Source: Limnochordaceae bacterium (lineage in GTDB: Bacteria > Bacillota > Limnochordia > Limnochordales > Geochordaceae). Taken from it: 64,000 nt of DNA. The stretch is taken from NCBI GenBank assembly GCA_014896295.1, contig JADBKR010000008.1:496001-560000 (forward strand). The letters are read 5' to 3'. Both the position numbers and the translations under genes were made by a program. Below are positions 17,628 through 25,893 of the stretch, piece after piece. Under the pieces are notes generated by a model. The model worked only from the letters and a program-made list of their open reading frames with translations, was not told where the DNA came from and did not search any database. Every line of letters starts with the position of its first letter. The stretch's first letter is position 1.

Positions 17628-18764
17628 GTGCTGGAGCACATCGAGCAGGATGGCCCGATCTCGAGGGTCGCCCTGGCAGCCGCCCTCGGGCTCAGCCAGC
17701 CGACCGTTTCCCAGGTGGTGGCGGAGCTCATGGCCGCGCGGCTCGTGGAGGAGGTCGGTACGGGCCTCTCCCGGGGCGGGCGACGCCCGGTGCTCCTGCA
17801 GCTCTCAGACCAGGCGGGCTACATCGCGGCCGTGGATCTCGGCGGGACCCGGTCCCGCCTCGCGCTGTTCACCCTGCGGGGGCACCGCCTGGTCGACGAG
17901 ACGGGGGCTCTGCCCGCGGCCACCACGCCCGAGCAGGCCGTTCGGCTGATCGCAGACCAGGTGCGGCGCATCACCCGGGCCGCGCCGGTGCCGAAGCCGC
18001 TGCTCGCGGTGGGCGTGGCGGTGCCGGGGGTGACCGACCCCGCCACGGGGGTCGTGAAGCTCGCGCCCGCCCTCGGATGGGAAGAGGCTCCTTTGGGGCA
18101 CCTGCTCGCAGTTGAACTGGGCTTGCCCGTCGTCCTCGACAACGACGTCAACGCGGCCGCCCTGGCCGAGTTGCGCTTCGGTGACGGCCGGGCCTGGACG
18201 AGCTTCGTTTTCGTCTGGGTGGGCACGGGGGTCGGCGCAGGGATCGTGCTGGACGGGCAGCTTTACCGCGGGTCGGGTAACTGCGCCGGGGAGATCGGTT
18301 ATCTCATCGTGGACGGCCCGGGCCCGGAGCGGCAAGGACCTCTGGGCTTCGGGCACCTCGAGCGCAGGCTCGCGATCCCGTACCTGGTGGAGCGGGCTCG
18401 GGCTGCTCACCTTGCCAGGCCGACCGCGGACGACCAGGCGGCCCTGGGAGCCCTCTTCACCGCCGCCCGCGAAGGGCGGCCCGAGGCGTCGGCCGTCGTC
18501 GACGAGGTCATCGAGAGGCTGGCCCGGGCGCTGACCAACGTCGCGGTCATCCTCGCCCCGCAGGCGATCGTCCTGGGAGGGCCCGTGGGCGCCCTGGTGC
18601 AGCACATCGTGCCCCAGCTGGCCGGCCGCTTGAGGGCGCTTTCGCCCATCGTCCCCGAGATCCGGGCCTCGCGGCTCGGCGACCGGGCCGGCCTCGTGGG
18701 GGCGGCGGCGCTGGCCGCCATGCACGCCAAGGCGTCGATCCTGGAGCGGTTCGAGAGGGGGTGA
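17628..18764 (+). CDS. ROK family transcriptional regulator
   Basis: An N-terminal winged helix (ISRVALAAALGLSQPTVSQVV) is fused to a sugar-kinase-like ROK domain, which contains the phosphate-binding VDLGGTRSRLALF segment. The inducer pocket includes LDNDVNAAALAE and GAGIVLDGQLYRG. The zinc-binding Cys cluster of many ROK proteins appears absent; only a single Cys (GNCAGEIGY) is found there. The only conventional start is the GTG at 17628, yet the preceding in-frame codons read LHNRRA, which is typical of ROK N-termini, so translation may begin upstream from a non-standard codon. It probably controls the downstream sugar transporter operon, which starts 68 bases after its stop codon. Confidence 0.88.
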   Translation: MLEHIEQDGPISRVALAAALGLSQPTVSQVVAELMAARLVEEVGTGLSRGGRRPVLLQLSDQAGYIAAVDLGGTRSRLALFTLRGHRLVDETGALPAATTPEQAVRLIADQVRRITRAAPVPKPLLAVGVAVPGVTDPATGVVKLAPALGWEEAPLGHLLAVELGLPVVLDNDVNAAALAELRFGDGRAWTSFVFVWVGTGVGAGIVLDGQLYRGSGNCAGEIGYLIVDGPGPERQGPLGFGHLERRLAIPYLVERARAAHLARPTADDQAALGALFTAAREGRPEASAVVDEVIERLARALTNVAVILAPQAIVLGGPVGALVQHIVPQLAGRLRALSPIVPEIRASRLGDRAGLVGAAALAAMHAKASILERFERG

Positions 18765-18832
18765 GGCGCCCGTCGCCAGGCGCCGGGTGCCGGAGGGACC
18801 GACAGTTCCGGGAGTCGAAGGGGGAGCCAGGC

Positions 18833-19897
18833 TTGCGGAGACTTCGCAGCATGCGCACGTGGATGGCAGCGCTGGTCGTCCTGGCGGCAGCCGCTACGCT
18901 TGCTACCGCACCCGCCGTGGCGGCCGCCAAGAAACCGCCGTACACCGTGGCCATCAGCAACGGGTTCGTCGGCAGCGAGTGGCGCATCCAGATGGTGGAG
19001 AGCGCCAAGAAGGTGTTCGACGAGTACAAGAGCAAAGGGCTCGTCAAGGGTGATCTCTACGTCAACCACGCAGGCCCCGACGTGACCGCGCAGATCGCCC
19101 AGATCCGCAACATGATCAACCGCGGCTTCGACGTGATCATCATCAACCCCAACTCCCAGACCGCGCTCAACCCGGTCATCGAAGAGGCCGCCGACCGCGG
19201 GATCGTGGTCATCGTGGTCGACCAGGAAGTGACGAGCCCCAAGGCCGTCAACGTCGTCATCGACCAGGCCGAGTGGGCCCGGATCTCGGCCCGGTGGCTG
19301 GCCGAGAAGCTCCAGGGCAAGGGTAACATCGTGGTCATCAACGGCCTGGCGGGCCACCCGGCCAACGAGGACCGCTGGCGCGGCGCCCGCGAGGTCTTCG
19401 GCCGGTACCCCGGCATCAAGATCCTGACCATGACCCACGCCAACTGGGACCAGGCCACCGGCCAGCAGGTGATGTCCAACCTGCTCGCCACCTATCCCAA
19501 CATCGACGGGGTCTGGGTCCAGGACGGCATGGCGGAGGGCGCGCTGCGAGCGGTGCTGGCCTCGGGCCGGAAGTTGCCGCTCATGTCCGGTGAGGCTCGG
19601 GTCGGCTACATGCGCCTCTGGGACCAGCTGAAGAAGGAAAAGGGCTTCCAGGCCATCGGCGTGGTCAACCCGCCGGGAGTCGCCGCCAGCGGGCTGCGGA
19701 TCGCCATGCAGATCCTGCAGGGCCGCCAGTTCAAGGACGGCGTGCTCGCCCGGGGCAACACGCTCTACGTGCCCATCCCCGGCATCGTCACCAACGACAA
19801 CTTCGACGAGCTGTGGGCCAAGTACAAGGATCATCCCGACGCCTACGCACTCGACGGGTGGCTGACCGAGGAGGAGGCCCGGTCCTACTTCAAGTGA
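18833..19897 (+). CDS. Sugar ABC transporter substrate-binding protein, RbsB-like (peripla_BP_4)
   Basis: This 354-residue periplasmic-binding protein has a signal peptide (MRTWMAALVVLAAAATLA) cleaved after AVAAA. The mature part starts with YTVAISNGFVGSEWRIQM and has the family's two-lobe pattern (IIINPNSQTALNPVIEEA, GLAGHPANEDRW, VWVQDGMAEGAL). Ligands of this type include ribose, inositol and other monosaccharides. The TTG at 18833 was chosen because GGGGGAG lies six bases upstream; the ATG at 18851 has no good site. It is the first transport gene of the operon. Confidence 0.9.
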   Translation: MRRLRSMRTWMAALVVLAAAATLATAPAVAAAKKPPYTVAISNGFVGSEWRIQMVESAKKVFDEYKSKGLVKGDLYVNHAGPDVTAQIAQIRNMINRGFDVIIINPNSQTALNPVIEEAADRGIVVIVVDQEVTSPKAVNVVIDQAEWARISARWLAEKLQGKGNIVVINGLAGHPANEDRWRGAREVFGRYPGIKILTMTHANWDQATGQQVMSNLLATYPNIDGVWVQDGMAEGALRAVLASGRKLPLMSGEARVGYMRLWDQLKKEKGFQAIGVVNPPGVAASGLRIAMQILQGRQFKDGVLARGNTLYVPIPGIVTNDNFDELWAKYKDHPDAYALDGWLTEEEARSYFK

Positions 19898-19919
19898 GGC
19901 CGGGCCGGGACTGATACGC

Positions 19920-19969
19920 CGGAGGGAGGGCGGCCGCCCGGGCGCAAGGGGGCCGCGGGCCTCCCTCCG
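19920..19969 (+). repeat. Large intercistronic hairpin after the sugar-binding protein gene
   Basis: CGGAGGGAGG (19920-19929) pairs with CCTCCCTCCG (19960-19969), and inside it GCGGCC pairs with GGCCGC, leaving a 15-base loop and a GGG bulge. No T-tract follows. Such a structure would protect the binding-protein mRNA from 3' decay and reduce expression of the ATPase and permease genes. Confidence 0.65.
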
Positions 19970-20007
19970 CCGCACCTCTTGATTGGATCGAGGAAGGAGC
20001 AAGCACC

Positions 20008-21534
20008 GTGCCGCACCTCGAGGCGGTGGGCATCGAAAAGCGGTTCGGGGGCGTCGTGGCTCTGCAGGGAGCTTCGTTCGAATGTCGCCCCGGCGAGGTC
20101 CATGCGCTCCTCGGAGCCAACGGCTCGGGGAAGAGCACCCTGGCCAAGATCCTGACCGGCGTCGTGGCGCCCGACGCGGGGGTCGTGAAGGTCGACGGGC
20201 GGCAGGTGTCCATTTCAGGCCCCTCCGACATGTACCGCCTCGGGATCGCTGCGGTCTACCAGGAACTGAGCCTCGTGCCCCAGCTCTCCGTCGCAGAGAA
20301 CATCCTGCTCGGTCATGAACGCGTGCACCGTGGCCTGGTCGACGAGCCCGCCACGTGGCGGCTCGCCGCCGAGTGCCTGGAGCCTTTCACCCGGAGCCTG
20401 GGCCGCCGGTTGCCCCTGCACCTGGTGGTCGCGGAGCTGTCGCCTGCCGAGCAGCAGATGGTCGAGATCGCCAAGGCGCTATCCCGCCGGCCCCGGCTCC
20501 TGATCCTCGACGAGGCGACGGCCTCCTTGCGCAGCCGGGAAGTCGACGCGCTCTTCGAGGTGGTGCGCCGGCTGCGGGCGGAAGGGCGTACCGTCGTCTT
20601 CATTTCCCATCGCCTGGAGGAGGTGTACCGGGTCTGCGACCGGGCCACGGTGCTCCGCAACGGGCAAACGGCGGCGACGGTCTCGCTCTCCACCACGACG
20701 CCGGATGACCTGCTGCGGCTGATGGTGGGCGACGTGGAGGCGCCTGCACGCCAACCGAGGCCCCCGGTGGCAGGCCCGCAGCAACCCGTGCTGCGGGTCG
20801 AGCAGCTGGTGTCGGGGCGGGTGTTGCGGGGCGTCTCCCTCGCGGTTGGCAGGGGCGAGGTCGTGGGGCTGGGCGGGCTGCAGGGCCAGGGGCAGTCGGA
20901 GCTGCTCAAGGCGCTGTTCGGTGCGCTTCCCGCCCAGTGGCGCCGGTACGAGATCGACGGCCGGCCGGCCAGGGTGCACAGGGTGGCCGACGCCATCCGC
21001 CGGGGAGTGGTGCTCATCCCGGGCAACCGGAGCCAGGAGGGGCTGTTCATGCCCCGCCCGATCCTGGAAAATCTCACGCTACCGAGCCTGGGGCGGCGCT
21101 CCCGGATGGGGCTGCTTTCGAACGCACGCGAACAGAGCGCCGCCCGGCAAGCGGTCGAGTCGCTGGAGATCAAGGTCGCCGACCTCCTGCAGCCCGTCTC
21201 CAGCCTCAGTGGCGGCAACCAGCAGAAGGTGGTCGTCGGCAAGTGGCTGCTGAGCCAGCCCCGCCTGCTCCTGATGGATGACCCCACCAAAGGGGTGGAC
21301 GTGCGTGCACGGCTGGAACTCTACCGCTCGATCGAGCAGATGCGGGCGAGCGGTCTCGGGGTGTTGCTCAACTCCAGCGACGACACGGAGCTCCTGACCC
21401 TCTGCGACCGGGTGCTGGTGATGTACGAGGGCCAGATCGTCGACGAGCTCCGGGGAGAGCGCCTCACCGAGCAAGAGCTGGTGGCCGCAGGCTTGCGCCT
21501 GGTCCGTGGGGAGAGGGTGACGTCGGGTGGGTGA
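20008..21534 (+). CDS. Sugar ABC transporter ATP-binding protein, RbsA/MglA-like
   Basis: A 508-residue tandem-ATPase subunit. The first domain has an intact Walker A (GANGSGKSTLAK) and Walker B LLILDEATASL, where the usual DEPTASL is changed to DEATASL. Its signature is ELSPAEQQM. The second domain has the usual degenerate P-loop (GGLQGQGQSELLKALFG) without lysine, the signature SLSGGNQQKV, and LLMDDPTKGVDV. AAGGAG precedes the GTG start. The gene overlaps the following permease gene by eight bases. Confidence 0.95.
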   Translation: MPHLEAVGIEKRFGGVVALQGASFECRPGEVHALLGANGSGKSTLAKILTGVVAPDAGVVKVDGRQVSISGPSDMYRLGIAAVYQELSLVPQLSVAENILLGHERVHRGLVDEPATWRLAAECLEPFTRSLGRRLPLHLVVAELSPAEQQMVEIAKALSRRPRLLILDEATASLRSREVDALFEVVRRLRAEGRTVVFISHRLEEVYRVCDRATVLRNGQTAATVSLSTTTPDDLLRLMVGDVEAPARQPRPPVAGPQQPVLRVEQLVSGRVLRGVSLAVGRGEVVGLGGLQGQGQSELLKALFGALPAQWRRYEIDGRPARVHRVADAIRRGVVLIPGNRSQEGLFMPRPILENLTLPSLGRRSRMGLLSNAREQSAARQAVESLEIKVADLLQPVSSLSGGNQQKVVVGKWLLSQPRLLLMDDPTKGVDVRARLELYRSIEQMRASGLGVLLNSSDDTELLTLCDRVLVMYEGQIVDELRGERLTEQELVAAGLRLVRGERVTSGG

Positions 21535-22546
21535 ACGAGGCGCTCCGGGAGAGCTCCTGCTGGGCGCCGGGGTGCCGGGGCCGACCCCGAGCGAACGGCT
21601 TCGCCGGGGATTACCGTTGTGGATCAGCCTGGTCGTGCTCGCCGCCGTGGTGGCCGTGAACGGCGCCCTGCAGCCCAACTTCTTCGAGATGCCCGTGCTG
21701 CGGGCCAACGTGGCCACCTTCCTGCCTCTCATCGCGGCGGCGGTGGGCCAGACGCTGGTGGTGCTGACGGGAGCCATCGACCTCTCGGTCGGCGGGATCG
21801 TGACCCTGGTCAACGTGGTCACGGTCAGCTTGCTGAGCGATCTAGGGCCACAGCCCGGCACCGGGAGCGTCCTGCTGGCGCTCGCCGCGGGCCTCCTGGT
21901 CGGAGTCCTGACCGGCACCGTCAACGGGCTGCTCGTGGCGCACCTGCGGCTGCAGTCGATCATCGCGACCTTTGCCACGAGTTTCGTCTGGATGGGCCTG
22001 GCCCTTTACGTGATGCCCACGCCGGGCGGCAGCGTGCCCGAGCTCGTTTACCGGACGTACCGGGGTTATTTCCTGGGAATACCCGTGGTCGCCTGGGTCG
22101 TGCTGGTGGTGCTCGGGCTGTGGTGGGTGATCAAGCGCACCCGCCTCGGGCGGTACCTGTACGCCGTCGGTGGCAACGCCGCCAGCGCGTACGCGAGCGG
22201 CGTCCCCGTCTCCCTCGTCATGGTGGCGGCCTATGCGCTCGAGGGCCTGTTTGCCGGGATAGCCGGACTCGCCCTGACCGCCGATATCGCCTCGGGCGAC
22301 CCGCTGGTGGGTGAGCCGCTGACCCTCTCCTCCATCACCGCGGTGGTCATCGGAGGGACCAGGCTGGCGGGCGGCGTAGGGGGAGCCGGAGGATCGGCGG
22401 CAGGGGCTGCCGTCCTCGGCCTCATCCGTAACGTGATCTTCTTCGCCAACGTCCCGCCCTTTTACCAGGACTTCATATCCGGCCTGATCGTCATCGGCGC
22501 GCTGGCCGCGGCGGCGCTCGGCTCGGTGAGGAGGCGGTCCGCGTGA
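21527..22546 (+). CDS. Sugar ABC transporter permease 1, RbsC-like (BPD_transp_2)
   Basis: This membrane permease of 339 residues and about eight to ten helices contains the family segment LVVLTGAIDLSVGGIVTL and the ATPase-contact region RYLYAVGGNAASAYASGV. It overlaps the ATPase gene upstream and the second permease gene downstream (four bases, GTGA), so the three are probably translationally coupled. The two permeases differ in sequence and probably form a heterodimer. Confidence 0.94.
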   Translation: MGERGAPGELLLGAGVPGPTPSERLRRGLPLWISLVVLAAVVAVNGALQPNFFEMPVLRANVATFLPLIAAAVGQTLVVLTGAIDLSVGGIVTLVNVVTVSLLSDLGPQPGTGSVLLALAAGLLVGVLTGTVNGLLVAHLRLQSIIATFATSFVWMGLALYVMPTPGGSVPELVYRTYRGYFLGIPVVAWVVLVVLGLWWVIKRTRLGRYLYAVGGNAASAYASGVPVSLVMVAAYALEGLFAGIAGLALTADIASGDPLVGEPLTLSSITAVVIGGTRLAGGVGGAGGSAAGAAVLGLIRNVIFFANVPPFYQDFISGLIVIGALAAAALGSVRRRSA

Positions 22547-23562
22547 AGTCCCCGCAGCCGCTCGCCGCGCAGCAGTGGAGGCAGCACGCCCCGGCCGGCG
22601 CCCTGGCCACCGGCGCCCGGCGCCTTGGGCGTAACCCCACCCTGGTCGCCGTGTTGCTGGTGGTGGTGCTGTTCGCCCTGGGGCAGGCGCTGTCACCGGG
22701 CTTTCTCAGCTACGGCCAGGTGCTCAACGTCTTGCGGATCGCATCGTTCCTCGGGATCGTGGCGGCCGGGCAGACCCTGGTCGTCATCTCGGGCGGGGAG
22801 GGCATCGACCTGTCGGTCGGCGCCGTCATGAGCCTGGCTGCCGTCATGACGGCCCACATCACGCTGGCGAGGGATGCGCTGCTGCTGCAGGCGCTCGCCG
22901 CGGTCCTCTTGACCGGGTTTGCCCTGGGCGCCCTCAACGGAGTCGGCATCGCTTACTTGCGAATCCCCCCGCTGGTCATGACCCTGGGCATGACGGGCGT
23001 GGTGCAGGGGTTGACGCTCGTATACACCCAGGGACAGCCCAAAGGGCGGGCGGCGCCCTTGCTCAACGAAATCGTGGTACACCCGTGGGTGCTGGGGATC
23101 CCGGGCATTCTCTTCTTGTGGCTTGCGGTCGCGATAGGGATGAGCGTCTTGTTGAGCCGGACCTCCTTTGGAAGGCGGCTTTACGCCATCGGAGCCAACC
23201 GGACGGCCGCGTTCTTGTCCGGCATCCACGTACCCCGGATGGTGGTGGCGACGTACGCCCTCAGCGGCGCGCTGGCCGCCCTGGCGGGCTATCTTTTCGT
23301 GGGATACACCACCACTGTCTTCCTCGACATCGGCGGCGACTACGTGCTGCGCTCCGTCGCCGCGGTGGTGGTCGGGGGGACCTCGCTGGCAGGGGGCGCC
23401 GGGAGCTACACCGGTTCGGTGGTCGGCGCGGTGGTGCTCACGGTGCTCGAGGCCATCCTGACCACGCTTCGCATGGGGGAGGCGGGGCGGCAGGTCGTGC
23501 ACGGCCTCGTGCTGGTGCTGCTCTTGGCCGCGTACGGGCGCCAGCGCCGGTTGCGGCAGTAA
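22543..23562 (+). CDS. Sugar ABC transporter permease 2, RbsC-like
   Basis: A second, diverged 339-residue permease with the same landmarks: TLVVISGGEGIDLSVGAVMS and RRLYAIGANRTAAFLSGI. Together with the first permease and the fused ATPase it would complete an importer of the ribose/autoinducer-2/inositol class. A small hairpin with a GAAA tetraloop (CTTCGC-GAAA-GCGAAG, 23566-23581) follows its stop codon, before the dehydrogenase gene. Confidence 0.94.
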   Translation: MKSPQPLAAQQWRQHAPAGALATGARRLGRNPTLVAVLLVVVLFALGQALSPGFLSYGQVLNVLRIASFLGIVAAGQTLVVISGGEGIDLSVGAVMSLAAVMTAHITLARDALLLQALAAVLLTGFALGALNGVGIAYLRIPPLVMTLGMTGVVQGLTLVYTQGQPKGRAAPLLNEIVVHPWVLGIPGILFLWLAVAIGMSVLLSRTSFGRRLYAIGANRTAAFLSGIHVPRMVVATYALSGALAALAGYLFVGYTTTVFLDIGGDYVLRSVAAVVVGGTSLAGGAGSYTGSVVGAVVLTVLEAILTTLRMGEAGRQVVHGLVLVLLLAAYGRQRRLRQ

Positions 23563-23627
23563 CGCCTTCGCGAAAGCGAAGCGCGGGCCACCCGTGGCAG
23601 GAAGCTGGGAAAGGGGTAGGGAGCGAA

Positions 23628-24887
23628 ATGGCCAGGCGGATCGGAGTGGGCTTCGTAGGCAGCGGGTTCATCGCGCGATTCCACGCGAGGAGCTGGGTGG
23701 GGGTACGCGACGGCGACATCGTGGCCGTCGCCTCGCCCAATCCTCAGTCTCGCGAGGAGTTCGCCGAGCTGTGCCGGGAGCTCGAGGTCGGAGAGGTTGC
23801 CGGATACGACGACGTGGCCGCCATGGTGCGCCAGAGCGACGTCGAGGCCGTCTGGATCACGGCGCCCAACCACGTGCGGGTGCCGCTGGTGCAGGCGATC
23901 GTCGACGAGGTGCGGGCCGGGCGCTCCAAGGTCCGGGCCATCGCCATCGAAAAGCCGCTCGCCCGTAACGTGGCCGAGGCGCGCAAGCTGGTCGAGATGG
24001 TCGAGGGCGCCGGGCTGCTGCACGCGTACCTGGAAAACCAGGTCTTCGCCCCCTCGCTCACCCGGGGCAAAGAGATCGCCTGGCGGCGCGGCGCCGCCTT
24101 GTCGGGTACGCCTTACCTGGCCCGGGCCGCCGAAGAGCACGGCGGGCCGCACCGGCCGTGGTTTTGGAGGGGGCCGCTGCAGGGCGGCGGCGTGCTGAGC
24201 GACATGATGTGCCACTCGGTGGAGGCCGGGAGGTACATGTTGACGCCTCCCGACCGGCCCGACTATCTGCGCCCGGTGGCGGTCACCGCCAGCATCGCCA
24301 ACCTCAAGTGGAGCCGGCCGCGCTACGCGGAGCTGCTGCGCCGGCAAACCGGCGGCGAAGTGGACTACGGCCGCGCGCCGGCCGAGGACTACGCCAGCGC
24401 CGAGATCGTCTACGAGACGGCCGACGGGGAACTGGTCATCACCCAGGCCAACACGTCGTGGAGCTTCTCGGGAGCAGGCCTGCGCCTGACGTTCGAGCTG
24501 CTCGGGCCCGAGTACTCCCTGTCGATCAACACGCTCGAGCCCGAGTCCAAGATCTTCTTCAGCCGCAACGTGCAGGGCCCGGCCGGGGAGGATCTGGTCG
24601 AAAAGCAGGCGGCCGAGCAGGGCCAGATGCCCTACCTGGGAGACGAGGCCCACGTCTACGGCTACACCGCCGAAAACCAGCACGTGACGGCCGCCTTCGC
24701 GCACGGCCGGATGCCGAGGGAGACCCTGCGGGACGGGCTGCTCGTCACACAGCTCCTGATGGCGGCCTACCGGGCGGCCGAGGCGGGCATGACCATGCGC
24801 TTTGCGCCGGACAACCTGGACGAGTTCGTGCCGCTGGTGCAGCAGGATCGCTGGTCGCCGCGGCAGATCGCCGAGCGGGCGCACTGA
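23628..24887 (+). CDS. Gfo/Idh/MocA family sugar dehydrogenase
   Basis: This NAD(P)-dependent dehydrogenase of 419 residues starts with a Rossmann fold (IGVGFVGSGFIARFHARSW). It has the family's catalytic EKPLARN lysine motif and a GGGVLSDMMCHSVEAGRYM segment with the catalytic Asp/His. Members oxidise inositols, sugar acids or glycosides; its place as last gene in a sugar-import operon suggests it acts on the imported compound. GGGAGCGAA precedes the ATG. The open frame extends upstream to 23085, but that part overlaps the permease in another frame and is not real. Confidence 0.92.
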   Translation: MARRIGVGFVGSGFIARFHARSWVGVRDGDIVAVASPNPQSREEFAELCRELEVGEVAGYDDVAAMVRQSDVEAVWITAPNHVRVPLVQAIVDEVRAGRSKVRAIAIEKPLARNVAEARKLVEMVEGAGLLHAYLENQVFAPSLTRGKEIAWRRGAALSGTPYLARAAEEHGGPHRPWFWRGPLQGGGVLSDMMCHSVEAGRYMLTPPDRPDYLRPVAVTASIANLKWSRPRYAELLRRQTGGEVDYGRAPAEDYASAEIVYETADGELVITQANTSWSFSGAGLRLTFELLGPEYSLSINTLEPESKIFFSRNVQGPAGEDLVEKQAAEQGQMPYLGDEAHVYGYTAENQHVTAAFAHGRMPRETLRDGLLVTQLLMAAYRAAEAGMTMRFAPDNLDEFVPLVQQDRWSPRQIAERAH

Positions 24888-24942
24888 CCGGGCAAAGGGC
24901 TGAGGGCCCAAACGACAGAGCTGCGACGTCCGACGCCAGGAA

Positions 24943-24975
24943 GATGGGGCGGCATCCTGCCGCCCCATCGCTTTT
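24943..24975 (+). terminator. Rho-independent terminator of the sugar-transport operon
   Basis: A perfect 11-bp stem (GATGGGGCGGC / GCCGCCCCATC) with a 5-base loop (ATCCT) is followed by GC and TTTT. It lies 55 bases after the dehydrogenase stop codon. This is the clearest intrinsic terminator in the window. Confidence 0.88.
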
Positions 24976-25151
24976 CCACGGCCGTTCGCTACTCGCCCGG
25001 AAGCGCCGGCGAGAAAGCCGCGGCCGGCCGGTCAGATGACGGCCGTCGGTAGGCCGCGCAGACAGCGGCCCAGGGTATCACGAGAGTGGGCAACGCCTGA
25101 TGAGGCATGGTACATTGGGTCCAGGCTTCTACGGGAAAGGGATGGCCGGCC

Positions 25152-25550
25152 GTGGTGTCACGAGCAGGGGACTGGATCAGCCAGGCGCAGCGGGACCTCG
25201 AGCAGGCCGAGGATTCCCGCCGCGCGGGCCGTCACGAGTGGGCGTGCTTCGCCGCACAGCAAGCGGCCGAGAAAGCGGTCAAGGCCCTCCACCTGTACTT
25301 CGGCCAGGAGGCCTGGGGCCATGTCATCGCCCGTCTTCTAGGCGAATTGCCTCCGGCCATCGCGGTGCCGGCCGATCTCGTGGACAAAGCCCATGTCCTC
25401 GACGGTTTCTACATCGCCCCCCGTTACCCGAACAGTCATCCGGAAGGGGCCCCCTTCCAGCATTTCGGGTCGCTGCAGAGTGAGGAGGCGATCCGGTATG
25501 CCCGTGAGATCATTGCGTTCGTCAGTGATGAGATGGCCCGGCCGCGATGA
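25152..25550 (+). CDS. HEPN domain protein (putative toxin of a HEPN/MNT pair)
   Basis: This 132-residue helical protein has the HEPN pattern: WISQAQRDLEQAEDSRRAGRH at the N-terminus, then CFAAQQAAEKAVKALHLYFG, and an RYPNSH segment that supplies the R-x4-H motif found in HEPN ribonucleases. It is followed by, and overlaps by 23 bases, a minimal nucleotidyltransferase gene. Such pairs act as toxin-antitoxin systems in which the MNT partner AMPylates and silences the HEPN RNase. The start is uncertain: GTG at 25152 fits the domain boundary, while an ATG at 25107 is also in frame. A terminator isolates it from the upstream operon. Confidence 0.85.
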   Translation: MVSRAGDWISQAQRDLEQAEDSRRAGRHEWACFAAQQAAEKAVKALHLYFGQEAWGHVIARLLGELPPAIAVPADLVDKAHVLDGFYIAPRYPNSHPEGAPFQHFGSLQSEEAIRYAREIIAFVSDEMARPR

Positions 25551-25893
25551 AGTGGACCGGGCGATCCGGGAGTGGGCGCATACGGCGGCCTCGCAGGACC
25601 CGCGGGCGCTCCGGATCGGCTACTTTGGCTCATACGCCAGAGGCGATTGGGGCGTTGGCAGCGACCTCGATCTCGTCGTGGTGGTCGCATCATCGGAGCA
25701 GCCCTTCGAGCGCCGGGGCAGCGGGTGGTATCCGAAGGGTGTCCCGGTGCCGGTCGATGTCCTCGTGTACACGCTGGACGAATGGGAGCGGCTGCAGGAA
25801 ACGAGCCCGTTCGCCCGGCGGGCGGCGGACGAAACCATCTGGGTCTACGTCCGGGCTGGGTCCCCGGATGGGCAGAGGGAGCATGGATCCTAA
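25528..25893 (+). CDS. Minimal nucleotidyltransferase (MNT, putative antitoxin)
   Basis: This 121-residue nucleotidyltransferase has the catalytic motif GSYARGDWGVGSDLDL (GS-x10-DxD) near residue 35 and a downstream VPVDVLVYT strand that supplies the third acidic residue. It overlaps the HEPN gene in the +1 frame, the usual layout of HEPN/MNT pairs. The ATG at 25528 has no clear ribosome binding site; translational coupling with the HEPN gene is likely. Its last four bases overlap the 3' end of the convergent histidine kinase gene. Confidence 0.85.
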   Translation: MRWPGRDEVDRAIREWAHTAASQDPRALRIGYFGSYARGDWGVGSDLDLVVVVASSEQPFERRGSGWYPKGVPVPVDVLVYTLDEWERLQETSPFARRAADETIWVYVRAGSPDGQREHGS

